From positions 1-5,842 of the forward strand of contig CAMOEO010000200.1 of NCBI GenBank assembly GCA_946612175.1: a stretch of DNA of 5,842 nt. The letters are read 5' to 3'. This document shows positions 1-5,842 of this stretch, piece by piece. The translations under genes were made by a program, and so were the position numbers. Source of the DNA: an uncultured Verrucomicrobiota bacterium (lineage in GTDB: Bacteria; Verrucomicrobiota; Kiritimatiellia; RFP12; UBA3636). Under the pieces are notes generated by a model. That model was not told the origin of the DNA and made no database searches. It was given only the letters and a program-made list of their open reading frames with translations. Within the stretch, counting starts at the first letter, position 1; the number at the start of each line of letters is the position of its first letter.

Positions 1-1
1 C

Positions 2-1225
2 GGCAGCGGCGCGTCCGTCTCCGCGGCGGCCACCTTCGCGGACGGCGCGTGGACCGCGGCGACGACCGCGCTCGAAGCCGACCAGGACTACACGGTCCGG
101 TTCGAGATCGAGCCTTCCGGCGCGGCGGCGTTCTCCTCGCCGTCCTCGGCAGCCTTCTCGACGACAGGCCGGGCGACGGTCGTCAACACGGACTTCCGCT
201 ACGTCATGCGGATCACCGTCTCGGGCTACGACGGCGAGGAGACGCTCGCGAACTTCCCGGCTCTCGTCCGCGTCCCGGCCGCCGTCGCCGCACTGGTGGA
301 CGACCCGGCCGGCATCCGGTTCGCGCTCTCGGACCTCACGCTCCTTCCCCACGAAATCGAGCGCTGGAATCCGGACGGCGTCTCGACGATTTGGGTCTCG
401 ATCCCGTCGCTCTCCGGAAAGGACACGTCCTTCGAGATGTTGTGGAGCCCCGTCGTCGCGACCGTCCACGGCGCGCTGGCCCCCGCCCGCGTGTGGGCCA
501 GCGCCGGCTACGTCGGCGTGTGGCACTTCGCCGCGCAGAACGCCGACGGATCGTATCCCGACTCCTCCGGCCACGGCGCGACGGCCGTGCCGACCATTTC
601 GGCGGTCCCCGCCGCGCCCGTGACGGACGGCACCTCCGCCAACGGCTCGCCGTGGCACGTCGTCAACCCCGGCGTCAAGGTCGCGCCGGAGAACACGGCG
701 GACTGGACGTTCTCCTCCACCGGCTACACGACCGAGACGTGGCTCATCCCCTCGGCCAACTACAACCGGATGTTCTGCCACGAGAACAGCAACAACGGCG
801 GCAACGCGATGGCCTTCGGCAAGACCGAGGTCTACGCGATGCGGAACAACTACAACAAGACCGGCTGGACGACCGGAGAGCTCACGGCCGACGCGACGTG
901 GAACAAGACGTGGCGCCTCGCGACGACCGTGTGGACGGCGCCGGACTGCGGCTGGACGTTCCGCTTCTACGAGAACGGCACGCAGAAGTGCGACTGGGGC
1001 CAGTACGACGCCGTCGACTTCACCTCCGACGGCATGGGCCTCACGTCGGGCACCTGGGGCAACGGCTCCATGAACTACAGCGTCGACGAAATCCGCGTCC
1101 GCCGCGGCAACAGCACGGGGGACTGGGTGCAGGCCAACTACGACACGCAGGTCCTCGGCACGGACTTCCTGACCTACGGCGACCCGGAACGGACCGCCCG
1201 GGCGACGCTGCTCCTGATCTACTAG
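2..1225 (+). CDS. DUF2341 / LamG-like secreted protein, 3' part (5' end outside window)
   Basis: The frame is open from the first full codon at position 2 to TAG at 1223-1225, giving 407 residues of a longer protein whose start lies outside the window. Residues 1-60 are Ala/Ser/Thr-rich and end in a fibronectin-III-like edge (DQDYTVRFEIEP, then SSAAFSTTG). About residues 64-158 match the DUF2341 style: YVMRITVSGYDG, LANFPALVRV, IRFALSD, LLPHEIERWNPDG, TIWVSIPSLSG. From about residue 170 a concanavalin A-like LamG domain follows, with the typical entry VGVWHFAAQNADGSYPDSSG and the typical exit VDEIRVRRG, GDWVQANYDTQ, FLTYGDPE. These domains usually bind carbohydrate or occur in large extracellular proteins, so an envelope or secreted role is inferred. 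The protein stops about 15 residues after FLTYG, and no PEP-CTERM, LPXTG or autotransporter barrel is visible at the C terminus. The M at position 206 is internal to the domain and is not the start. Substrate unknown. Confidence 0.85.
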   Translation, partial: GSGASVSAAATFADGAWTAATTALEADQDYTVRFEIEPSGAAAFSSPSSAAFSTTGRATVVNTDFRYVMRITVSGYDGEETLANFPALVRVPAAVAALVDDPAGIRFALSDLTLLPHEIERWNPDGVSTIWVSIPSLSGKDTSFEMLWSPVVATVHGALAPARVWASAGYVGVWHFAAQNADGSYPDSSGHGATAVPTISAVPAAPVTDGTSANGSPWHVVNPGVKVAPENTADWTFSSTGYTTETWLIPSANYNRMFCHENSNNGGNAMAFGKTEVYAMRNNYNKTGWTTGELTADATWNKTWRLATTVWTAPDCGWTFRFYENGTQKCDWGQYDAVDFTSDGMGLTSGTWGNGSMNYSVDEIRVRRGNSTGDWVQANYDTQVLGTDFLTYGDPERTARATLLLIY

Positions 1226-1260
1226 GAGCCCCCGCATCGGTCGTTCCGCGCCCCGCCCCG

Positions 1261-1291
1261 GCCCGGGCGGGTGCGGCCCGGGCGCACTTTT
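1261..1291 (+). terminator. GC-rich hairpin, possible terminator of the DUF2341 gene
   Basis: GCCCGGGC at 1261-1268 and GCCCGGGC at 1276-1283 can form an 8-bp all-GC stem with a 7-nt loop. The stem is followed by GCACTTTTCCC. The hairpin begins 35 nt after the upstream stop codon. The T run is short (four) and starts 4 nt past the stem, and other GC pairings are possible here (for example 1248-1253 with 1280-1285). Intrinsic termination is therefore plausible but not certain. Confidence 0.45.
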
Positions 1292-1294
1292 CCC

Positions 1295-1323
1295 TTGCGC
1301 CGGCGGGGGCGGGCGGGTATGCT
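1295..1323 (+). promoter_or_regulatory. Predicted sigma70-type promoter of map
   Basis: TTGCGC (1295-1300) is separated by exactly 17 bp from TATGCT (1318-1323). The -10 matches TATAAT at 4 of 6 positions and the -35 matches TTGACA at 3 of 6. A transcript would start near 1330 and leave a leader of about 27 nt before the map ATG. There is no recognisable Shine-Dalgarno in that leader. The same TTGCGC hexamer and 17-bp spacing recur in front of rhaM, which raises confidence. Confidence 0.55.
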
Positions 1324-1356
1324 TTGCAAACGTTTCCGCACCCCGCCACCGCATCC

Positions 1357-2121
1357 ATGAAACGTTCCGACGAAATCCTGATCAAGACCCCCGCGCAGCT
1401 TGCGGGCTGCCGCGCCGCCGGCGAGAAGGCGGCCGAGGTCCTCCGCATCCTATGCGAGGCCGTCCGGCCCGGCATGAGCACGAAGGCGCTCGACGACTTC
1501 GCCCTCGAGGCGATGCGCTCGCTCGGATGCTCGTCCGCCGACTTCGGGTACTACGGCTACCCGGCGCAGACGTGCATCTCCGTCAACGAGGCCGTCATCC
1601 ACGGCGTGCCGCGGGAGGACGTCGTGATTCACGACGGCGACCTCGTGTCGATCGACATCACGGTCTCGTACGGAGGCTTCGTCGGCGACAACGCGCGGAC
1701 GGTCGTCGTGGGCGAGGGGGCGCCCGAGGCGAGGGCGTTCGTGGAGCGGACCGAGGAGGCGCTGCGCGCCGGCATCGCCGCGGCGCGGCCGGGGAACCGC
1801 GTGGGCGACATCTCGCACGCGGTGGAGGTCGTCGCCAACCGCTACCGCTACGGCATCGTGCGGGAGTACGTCGGGCACGGCTGCGGCGTTTCGATGCACG
1901 AGGCGCCGGAGATCCCGAACTACGGCCCGTCCGGGCGCGGCCCGCTGCTGCGCGAGGGGATGGTGATCTGCATCGAGCCGATGCTCACGATGGGCTCTCG
2001 CCGCATCCGGGTGCTGGACGACGGGTGGACGGTCGTGACGGCGGACGGCTCCTTGGCATGCCACACCGAGCAGATGCTGGCGATCACGAAGGCCGGCCCC
2101 GAGATCCTGACGCCCCGCTAG
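1357..2121 (+). CDS. map: Type I methionine aminopeptidase
   Basis: This 254-residue enzyme removes the initiator methionine from nascent cytoplasmic proteins. It has the full pita-bread-fold signature. The metal ligands are D100 (SIDITVSYGGF), D111 (GDNART), H174 (GHGCG), E207 (IEPML) and E238 (HTEQM). The conserved substrate-side histidines are H82 (VIHGVP) and H181 (MHEAP). All are shifted by a constant +3 from the E. coli MetAP numbering, so the catalytic core is collinear. Length is typical of the short type Ia form, with no N-terminal zinc-finger or SH3-like extension. The ATG at 1357 is chosen because family similarity begins at once (MKRSDEILIKTPAQ). The same frame is open far upstream, but there it encodes Arg-rich nonsense antiparallel in character to the DUF2341 gene. 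No clear ribosome-binding site precedes the ATG. It has its own promoter and is 131 nt from the upstream gene, so it is probably monocistronic. Confidence 0.97.
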   Translation: MKRSDEILIKTPAQLAGCRAAGEKAAEVLRILCEAVRPGMSTKALDDFALEAMRSLGCSSADFGYYGYPAQTCISVNEAVIHGVPREDVVIHDGDLVSIDITVSYGGFVGDNARTVVVGEGAPEARAFVERTEEALRAGIAAARPGNRVGDISHAVEVVANRYRYGIVREYVGHGCGVSMHEAPEIPNYGPSGRGPLLREGMVICIEPMLTMGSRRIRVLDDGWTVVTADGSLACHTEQMLAITKAGPEILTPR

Positions 2122-2139
2122 GCCGCGGACGGCGATGCG

Positions 2140-2168
2140 TTGCGCTGCGGGGCTTGTTCTGCTACAAT
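2140..2168 (+). promoter_or_regulatory. Predicted sigma70-type promoter of rhaM, placed for a leaderless transcript
   Basis: TTGCGC (2140-2145), a 17-bp spacer and TACAAT (2163-2168; 5 of 6 matches to TATAAT) lie in the 54-nt gap between map and rhaM. Only 7 nt separate the end of the -10 from the ATG at 2176, so transcription is predicted to begin at or within a base or two of the start codon. No purine-rich ribosome-binding sequence is present between them. Confidence 0.65.
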
Positions 2169-2175
2169 CGCCCGC

Positions 2176-2499
2176 ATGAGCACGACAACCCTCCAGGCAT
2201 TCCGCATGCACCTCAAGCCCGGCAACGAGGCCGAGTACGCGCGCCGCCACGCGCAGCTCTGGCCCGAGATGAAGGAACTTCTTGCGAAGGCCGGCGTCAG
2301 CGACTACAACATCTTCCTCGACCGCGCCACCGGCAACCTCTTCGCCGTGCAGCGCGTCTCCGGCGAGGGCGGCTCCCAGGACCTCGGCGACAATCCCGTC
2401 TGCCGCCGGTGGTGGGACTACATGGCCGACCTGATGGACGTCAACCCCGACAACTCGCCGGTCTCCGTCCCGCTCGAGCAGGTCTTTCACCTGGACTAG
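2176..2499 (+). CDS. rhaM: L-rhamnose mutarotase
   Basis: This 107-residue protein belongs to the RhaM/RhaU family, which interconverts the alpha and beta anomers of L-rhamnose to feed rhamnose isomerase; it is a cytoplasmic ferredoxin-like-fold dimer. Family marks are AFRMHLKPGNEAEYARRH near the N terminus, with Y21 and H25 at the positions of E. coli Y18 and catalytic H22. There is also a W29-P30 pair and the signature CRRWWDYMADLM with W79-W80, ending in NPDNSPVSVPLEQVF. The ATG at 2176 is preferred. The in-frame TTG at 2140 would add 12 residues with no family counterpart, and it coincides with the -35 hexamer. The enzyme's usual partners (rhaA, rhaB, rhaD, rhaT) are not in the window. 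The TAG stop lies inside the CTAG that borders the palindromic element downstream. Related sugar mutarotases (for example for fucose) have a similar fold, but the WW and PDNSP motifs favour rhamnose. Confidence 0.93.
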   Translation: MSTTTLQAFRMHLKPGNEAEYARRHAQLWPEMKELLAKAGVSDYNIFLDRATGNLFAVQRVSGEGGSQDLGDNPVCRRWWDYMADLMDVNPDNSPVSVPLEQVFHLD

Positions 2500-2535
2500 C
2501 GCGGTTTCATCAATTCTGTAGCCGTTGAGAGGTAG

Positions 2536-2556
2536 GGACGCATCCACGATGCGTCC
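2536..2556. repeat. Perfect hairpin A inside the palindromic element
   Basis: The 9-nt arm GGACGCATC (2536-2544) pairs perfectly with GATGCGTCC (2548-2556) around a 3-nt loop CAC. Its outer GGAC also takes part in the larger AGGTAGGGAC arm, so two alternative foldings compete. There is no T tract after it. Confidence 0.9.
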
Positions 2557-2564
2557 GAAAAGGC

Positions 2565-2585
2565 GGACACGCCGTGGGCGTGTCC
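2565..2585. repeat. Perfect hairpin B inside the palindromic element
   Basis: The 9-nt arm GGACACGCC (2565-2573) pairs perfectly with GGCGTGTCC (2577-2585) around a 3-nt loop GTG. Read on the opposite strand it has the same plan as hairpin A, including a CAC loop and GGAC/GTCC base, but differs at three stem positions, each with its partner changed to match. An 8-nt linker (2557-2564) separates the two hairpins. Confidence 0.9.
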
Positions 2586-2623
2586 CTACCTTTGAAAACG
2601 GCTGCCCTTCAAGTGAAACCGCG

Positions 2624-3601
2624 CTAGCGCCGGCCGGCGTAGCCGAAGGGGTGGGCCTTGTGCCAGGCCCAGGCGGAGGCGATGATCTTCTCCGGGTCGG
2701 TCCATTCGGCCTTCCAGCCGAGGACCTCGAACGCCTTGCGGGGATCGGCGACAAGTTCGTCCGGATCGCCCGGACGGCGTGGGGCGACGACGGCGGGGAT
2801 GGGGTGGCCGGTCACGCGGCGGGCGGCCTCGACGATCTCCCTCACGGAGAAGCCGCGGCCGGTGCCGAGGTTGAGGGCGCCGGAGAAGTCCGACTCCAGC
2901 GCGAGCAGGTGCGCGCGGGCGAGGTCGGAGATGTGGACGTAGTCGCGGACGCAGGTGCCGTCGGGCGTGCGGTAGTCGCCGCCGAAGACGTCGACGTGGT
3001 CCTTGCGCCCGAGCGGAACGCGGAGCACGTTGGGGATGATGTGCGTCTCGATCTCGCGATCCTCGCCGAGGCCGCCTTCGGCGCCGCAGGCGTTGAAGTA
3101 GCGCAGGAAGACGGGCTGGAACCCGTGGATGCGCCGGTACCAGCCGAGCATCTTCTCGAAGAGCAGCTTCGATTCGCCGTAGGGATTGGTGGGGCGCTGG
3201 GGGGTGTCCTCGGTGATCGGCATGTGGTCCGGCTGGCCGTAGGTGGCGCACGTCGACGAGAAGACGATGCGCTTCACGCCGCAGGCCTTCATGGACTCGG
3301 CCAGGTGGATGCCGCCGATGTCGTTGTTGCGGAAATACTTGCCGGGATCGGCGGAGGACTCGCCGACGAGGGCGTAGGCGGCGAAGTGCATCACGGCGTC
3401 GGGCCGCGTGGCGCGCATCGCCTCGAGGATCTCCCCCTCGTGGCGGAGGTCGCCGATGATGAGGCGGGCGCGGGGGTCGACGGCCTCGATGTGGCCGAGC
3501 TCCATCGAATCGAAGACGACGACCTCATGGCCGGCGTCGAGGAGATGCTTTGCGGCGCAGCTTCCGATGTAGCCCGCACCGCCGGTTACGAGCACTTTCA
3601 T
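2624..3601 (-). CDS. galE: UDP-glucose 4-epimerase
   Basis: This 325-residue extended short-chain dehydrogenase/reductase interconverts UDP-glucose and UDP-galactose using bound NAD, in the Leloir pathway and in supply of precursors for envelope sugars. The NAD-binding Rossmann motif TGGAGYIG spans residues 6-13. The catalytic residues are Y141 and K145 in NPYGESK, with T117 in FSSTCATYG at the Ser/Thr position. RYFNACGA (167-174), HIIPNVL (187-193), YRTPDGTCVRDYVHISDLA (210-228) and APRRPGDPDELVAD (273-286) are typical GalE substrate-domain segments. At the position of the E. coli gatekeeper Y299 the protein appears to have L283. Length is slightly below E. coli GalE (338). The start MKVLVTGG is the family start. 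GAGGAA lies 14 nt upstream, a somewhat long spacing. The TAG stop falls in the CTAG that borders the palindromic element. A related UDP-sugar epimerase activity cannot be excluded. Confidence 0.94.
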   Translation of the reverse strand: MKVLVTGGAGYIGSCAAKHLLDAGHEVVVFDSMELGHIEAVDPRARLIIGDLRHEGEILEAMRATRPDAVMHFAAYALVGESSADPGKYFRNNDIGGIHLAESMKACGVKRIVFSSTCATYGQPDHMPITEDTPQRPTNPYGESKLLFEKMLGWYRRIHGFQPVFLRYFNACGAEGGLGEDREIETHIIPNVLRVPLGRKDHVDVFGGDYRTPDGTCVRDYVHISDLARAHLLALESDFSGALNLGTGRGFSVREIVEAARRVTGHPIPAVVAPRRPGDPDELVADPRKAFEVLGWKAEWTDPEKIIASAWAWHKAHPFGYAGRR

Positions 3602-3637
3602 GGGCGTGTGTCGGTTCCTCGGTGATGTACAGGGCCC

Positions 3638-3666
3638 ATTCTAGCAAACTTCCCGCCGGTTTTCCA
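3638..3666 (-). promoter_or_regulatory. Predicted extended -10 promoter of galE
   Basis: On the minus strand, TGGAAA (3666-3661; 4 of 6 matches to TTGACA) is followed after 17 bp by TAGAAT (3643-3638; 5 of 6 matches to TATAAT). A TGC directly before the -10 makes it an extended -10. Transcription would start near 3631, leaving a leader of about 30 nt that contains the GAGGAA ribosome-binding sequence (3620-3615). This makes galE transcriptionally separate from groES-groEL, which ends in a terminator just upstream. Confidence 0.65.
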
Positions 3667-3704
3667 GCGAAAAAGCGGGCTCGCCCGGACGAGGAAGAGA
3701 AAGG

Positions 3705-3738
3705 GAAGGGGCGCGGCCGCGAACGGCCGCGCCCCTTC
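3705..3738 (-). terminator. Intrinsic terminator of the groES-groEL operon
   Basis: A perfect 15-bp stem pairs 3705-3719 with 3724-3738 around a 4-nt loop, which reads TTCG on the minus strand. Most of the stem is G-C. On the minus strand it starts 30 nt after the groEL stop and is followed by the pyrimidine tract CCTTTCTCTTCC. The T tract is interrupted by C, but orientation, position and stem strength all fit termination of groEL. On the plus strand no T run follows, so it works in one direction only. Confidence 0.85.
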
Positions 3739-3746
3739 GGGTGGGA

Positions 3747-3761
3747 GTCTCCGGTGGAGAC
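3747..3761 (-). repeat. Small hairpin between groEL stop and terminator
   Basis: GTCTCC (3747-3752) and GGAGAC (3756-3761) form a perfect 6-bp stem with a 3-nt loop. It lies 7 nt past the groEL stop codon, directly before the main terminator stem. It could help protect the 3' end of the mRNA or pause the polymerase. Function is inferred from position only. Confidence 0.5.
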
Positions 3762-3768
3762 GGGTCGG

Positions 3769-5412
<1,644 letters not shown>

Positions 5413-5416
5413 TTTC

Positions 5417-5426
5417 GTTTTCCTTT
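5417..5426 (-). promoter_or_regulatory. groEL ribosome-binding site
   Basis: On the minus strand AAAGGAAAAC (5426-5417) sits in the 25-nt gap after groES. Its AAAGGA core ends 8 nt before the groEL ATG. The same ten bases precede groES, so the two subunits share a translation-initiation context. Confidence 0.8.
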
Positions 5427-5437
5427 CGTAAGTGGGG

Positions 5438-5722
5438 TTAGCCGATGACGCCGAGGAGGTCCTCCTCGCGGACGATCTGGTAGGTCTTGTCGTCGATCTT
5501 CACTTCCGTGCCGCCGTACTTGGGCATCAGGACCGTGTCGCCGACCTTGACGTCGAAGGGGATCTCCTTGCCGTCGTCGTCGCGCTTCTTGCCGATCGCG
5601 AGGACCTTGCCCTCCTGGGGCTTCTCCTTGGCGGTGTCGGGGATGTAGATGCCGCCTTTGACTTCTTCCTTGGTTTCGACGGGCTCCACGAGGACGCGCG
5701 CGCCGAGGGGACGGATTTTCAT
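5438..5722 (-). CDS. groS: Co-chaperonin GroES (HSP10, 10 kDa subunit)
   Basis: This 94-residue protein forms the seven-membered lid that closes the GroEL cage. It begins MKIRPLGARVLVEPVE as in the family and has the GroEL-binding mobile loop around residues 17-32, with the hydrophobic tripeptide IYI (25-27) in GGIYIPDTAKEKPQEG where many homologues have IVL. The roof and barrel segments KVLAIG and VGDTVLMPKYGGTEVK, plus the ending YQIVREEDLLGVIG, are typical. Length is normal for a bacterial GroES (E. coli 97). It is the first gene of the groES-groEL operon, with a good ribosome-binding sequence 9 nt before the ATG. No heat-shock operator is visible in the 120 nt upstream that the window contains. 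Confidence 0.98.
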   Translation of the reverse strand: MKIRPLGARVLVEPVETKEEVKGGIYIPDTAKEKPQEGKVLAIGKKRDDDGKEIPFDVKVGDTVLMPKYGGTEVKIDDKTYQIVREEDLLGVIG

Positions 5723-5727
5723 GTTTG

Positions 5728-5737
5728 GTTTTCCTTT
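5728..5737 (-). promoter_or_regulatory. groES ribosome-binding site
   Basis: On the minus strand AAAGGAAAAC (5737-5728) lies just before groES, the AAAGGA core ending 9 nt from the ATG. The surrounding leader bases (ATAAACC before it, CAAAC after it) are A/C-rich and should stay unpaired, favouring efficient initiation. Confidence 0.8.
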
Positions 5738-5756
5738 GGTTTATGGGGGACCCTCC

Positions 5757-5771
5757 CGCGGCTCCGCCGCG
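5757..5771 (-). repeat. Hairpin in the groES leader
   Basis: CGCGGC (5757-5762) and GCCGCG (5766-5771) form a perfect 6-bp stem with a 3-nt loop, 34 nt upstream of the groES ATG. It does not overlap the ribosome-binding site. It could be a leader stability element; a regulatory role is not shown. Confidence 0.5.
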
Positions 5772-5842
5772 ATCGGGTCGTTGTTGTTGTTTTTGGGTTA
5801 GGTGGTTCGGTGTTTGGGTGGTCAGGCGGCGAGCGGAGCGAG
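5772..5842 (-). other. groES upstream leader, A/C-rich; promoter not identified
   Basis: On the minus strand, 5821-5781 consists of A and C with only two exceptions (positions 5808 and 5800), including an ACA-repeat stretch. It is therefore expected to be unstructured as RNA. No convincing sigma70 pair and no CIRCE inverted repeat (TTAGCACTC with GAGTGCTAA) are present. The operon's promoter probably lies beyond the window end. The last bases (5827-5842) are a short GAGCG-repeat stretch of unknown meaning. Confidence 0.4.

Larger units (their letters stand above)
2500..2623. mobile_element. Palindromic MITE/REP-like element inserted between convergent stop codons
   Basis: A 124-bp non-coding element is flanked by CTAG at 2496-2499 and 2624-2627. 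With the flanks, the ends form a perfect 14-bp inverted repeat, CTAGCGCGGTTTCA (2496-2509) and its complement (2614-2627). Further nested arms are AGCCGTT (2520-2526) with AACGGCT (2597-2603) and AGGTAGGGAC (2530-2539) with GTCCCTACCT (2582-2591). Two side-by-side hairpins occupy the centre. Left CTAG contains the rhaM stop and right CTAG contains the galE stop. CTAG fits a target duplication: IS5-type transposases are known to favour YTAR sites, and IS630-type ones duplicate TA, often within CTAG. The element has no room for a transposase, so it would be non-autonomous. It may also act as a bidirectional transcript end for both genes. Calling it mobile is an inference from the flanks and symmetry. 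Confidence 0.75.

Noticed and set aside
49..1356. Long in-frame N-terminal extension of map (open frame back to position 49)
   Set aside because: The predicted residues are Arg/Asp-rich low-information sequence in a shifted frame of the DUF2341 gene. MetAP similarity starts exactly at the ATG at 1357, and a promoter lies just before it.
2140..2175. TTG start adding 12 residues to RhaM
   Set aside because: The extra residues have no counterpart in the family and the TTG is the -35 hexamer of the predicted promoter.
2500..2623. CRISPR repeat, tRNA or riboswitch in the rhaM-galE gap
   Set aside because: There is no repeat-spacer periodicity, no tRNA cloverleaf with CCA-proximal stem or T-loop, and it lies downstream of both genes, which excludes a leader riboswitch.
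1450..2754. 434-residue minus-strand frame across map, rhaM and the palindromic element
   Set aside because: It runs antisense through two certain genes and the palindrome and has no recognisable domain; typical of high-GC antisense frames.
2525..3625. 366-residue plus-strand frame opposite galE
   Set aside because: Antisense to a complete GalE with all catalytic motifs; the composition is biased and it would start inside the palindromic element.
5741..5748. Sigma32-like -10 (CCCCATAA on the minus strand) before groES
   Set aside because: No CTTGAA-like -35 lies at the required distance; a start here would place the 5' end inside the ribosome-binding site, so it is probably chance.
5822..5842. 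Possible C-terminal end of an upstream minus-strand gene (ending LAPLAA, TGA)
   Set aside because: Only six codons are visible, in a GAGCG-repeat stretch; far too little to support a gene.

Overview
The window is GC-rich and carries no phylogenetic marker beyond its proteins. The combination of a secreted DUF2341/LamG-type protein, an algal or plant sugar mutarotase (RhaM) and a GroES/GroEL pair with an unusual Cys-containing GroEL tail suggests a member of the Planctomycetes-Verrucomicrobia-Chlamydiae group, most likely a Kiritimatiellae- or Verrucomicrobia-type bacterium. This placement is an inference from protein style, not a demonstrated assignment. Almost all bases are explained by five complete genes, one gene cut by the window start, and short intergenic control regions.

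Layout: positions 2-1225 (+) hold the 3' part of a surface or secreted DUF2341-LamG protein. A GC hairpin follows, then a promoter and map, type I methionine aminopeptidase (1357-2121, +). Next come a second promoter of the same design and rhaM, L-rhamnose mutarotase (2176-2499, +), whose mRNA is predicted to be leaderless. Convergent to it is galE, UDP-glucose 4-epimerase (3601-2624, -), with its own extended -10 promoter. Upstream of galE, on the same strand, lies the chaperonin operon groES-groEL (5722-3769, -), which ends in a strong 15-bp hairpin terminator. The last 120 bases are the groES leader.

The most notable structure is a 124-bp nested palindromic element wedged exactly between the stop codons of rhaM and galE (2500-2623), flanked by CTAG on both sides. 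Each CTAG supplies the TAG stop of one gene. Removing the element and one CTAG leaves the two genes overlapping tail-to-tail by a single CTAG, a common arrangement for convergent genes. This strongly suggests insertion of a small non-autonomous palindromic element (MITE- or REP-like) into a shared stop site. Inside it are two perfect 9-bp hairpins that are inverted copies of one another and differ by three compensated base pairs.

Functionally the genes are a housekeeping mixture: protein N-terminal maturation (map), protein folding (groES/groEL), nucleotide-sugar interconversion (galE) and deoxysugar catabolism (rhaM). Apart from groES-groEL, each gene appears to have its own promoter, so no larger pathway operon is visible.
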